Shown here piece after piece: positions 13,984 to 14,360 of a DNA stretch of 14,360 bases. Where the stretch lies: assembly GCA_023386255.1 (NCBI GenBank), contig JAEWKB010000212.1, forward strand, positions 1 to 14,360, given 5' to 3'. Within the stretch, counting starts at the first letter, position 1. Each line of letters starts with the position of its first letter. The translations under genes were made by a program, and so were the position numbers. This DNA is from Bacteroidota bacterium. Its GTDB lineage: Bacteria > Bacteroidota > Bacteroidia > Flavobacteriales > Flavobacteriaceae. The notes below the pieces were generated by a model. That model did no database searches, was not told the origin of the DNA, and saw only the letters and a program-made list of their open reading frames with translations.

Positions 13984-14360
13984 TCAAATTAAAACATTAT
14001 CCAGCAGTTTATAATTTCTCGTTTCAACCTCATAAAAATCCTGTGGATATATTGAGCATCCAAACTCTAATTTTTGGTTAGCAAGTCCTGTGTTATCAGG
14101 CCTCACTGTTCCCATATCAAAAAAAAATGCACTATCCTTATATTTTTCAATAAGGGTTATATAAGCATAATCTAACGCACGTACTTTTTCGCCCAGAGCT
14201 GTTGTAGCTCCATATTGCGATTTTACCACAGTTCCAAAATCAAACAGCGTTATACCGGCTACTATGGTACTTTCAAAATATACATTATATTGAAGTATCT
14301 TGTTAGGGAATTTTTGATGAAGATGTCTTATTTCTTCTATTGTATGTACTGGTGTAGCAT
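13984..14360 (-). CDS. GNAT/FemAB-like transferase, C-terminal part (cut by window edge)
   Basis: The minus-strand frame is open from the window edge to the TGA at 13984, giving at least 124 residues; the true start is outside the window. The visible part reads EEIRHLHQKFPNKILQY, then AGITLFDFGTVVKSQYGAT, ALDYAYITLIEKY and FFFDMGTVR, ending in KLEFGCSIYPQDFYEVETRNYKLL without the final few residues. The AG-x-FDFG-x-QYGAT order followed by LDYAYITLI and FDMG resembles the C-terminal acyltransferase (GNAT) half of FemAB-like or polysaccharide-locus N-acetyltransferases. It is 1 bp from the acyltransferase gene and would be the first of the three visible genes of this minus-strand unit. The family is moderately sure; the substrate is unknown. 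Confidence 0.6.
   Translation of the reverse strand, partial: ATPVHTIEEIRHLHQKFPNKILQYNVYFESTIVAGITLFDFGTVVKSQYGATTALGEKVRALDYAYITLIEKYKDSAFFFDMGTVRPDNTGLANQKLEFGCSIYPQDFYEVETRNYKLLDNVLI

Overview
The window reads as a chromosomal segment of a Bacteroidota bacterium, most likely a Flavobacterium or a close relative in Flavobacteriaceae. The grounds are the promoter style (TAnnTTTG -7 boxes), leaders without Shine-Dalgarno sequences, the protein types (LysM plus type-1 periplasmic-binding-fold proteins, an OsmC/DUF3820 pair, FtsE followed by a family 2 glycosyltransferase) and a guaA-LysM-OsmC-DUF3820-pyrG order that I recall from flavobacterial genomes. I found no RNA gene, insertion sequence, CRISPR array or phage gene.

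Left part (1-6300, all on the minus strand). It holds the start of pyrG (CTP synthase), a tight three-gene unit (LysM/PBP1-like protein, OsmC-like protein, DUF3820 protein, 2-bp gaps), a short secreted LysM protein, a four-LysM secreted protein, and guaA (GMP synthase). Transcription runs right to left. Credible hairpin terminators follow guaA and the four-LysM gene, and a third dyad lies between the short LysM gene and the LysM/PBP1 gene. The three LysM genes share the same type of first LysM domain and look like paralogues. The short one appears to be frameshifted in a run of six identical bases, because removing one base restores a tail that fits its paralogue.

Middle part (6469-9722, plus strand). 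It holds ftsE, a family 2 glycosyltransferase, a methyltransferase with an N-terminal four-cysteine zinc-ribbon-like motif, and a second family 2 glycosyltransferase. Gaps of 1 to 12 bp suggest one operon from a good promoter in the guaA/ftsE divergent region. ftsX is not present here.

Right part (9727-14360). This is an envelope or exopolysaccharide locus with genes on both strands: a cupin 3,4-ketoisomerase for dTDP-deoxysugars (FdtA-like) with a family 2-like glycosyltransferase (minus strand); a GT-B glycosyltransferase (plus strand); and a minus-strand unit of a GNAT/FemAB-like transferase (cut by the window edge), a left-handed beta-helix acyltransferase and a Wzx-type flippase. Together they suggest assembly and export of a glycan that contains an acylated 3-amino-3,6-dideoxyhexose; the sugar is inferred, because only one step of its pathway is in view.

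I see no convincing new multi-gene system. The points most worth a second look are the frameshifted LysM gene, a -7 box embedded in a terminator-like dyad (2899-2923), a large interrupted palindrome upstream of the pyrG promoter (256-311), a symmetrical divergent promoter (10965-10982), and several genes that seem to start at TTG.
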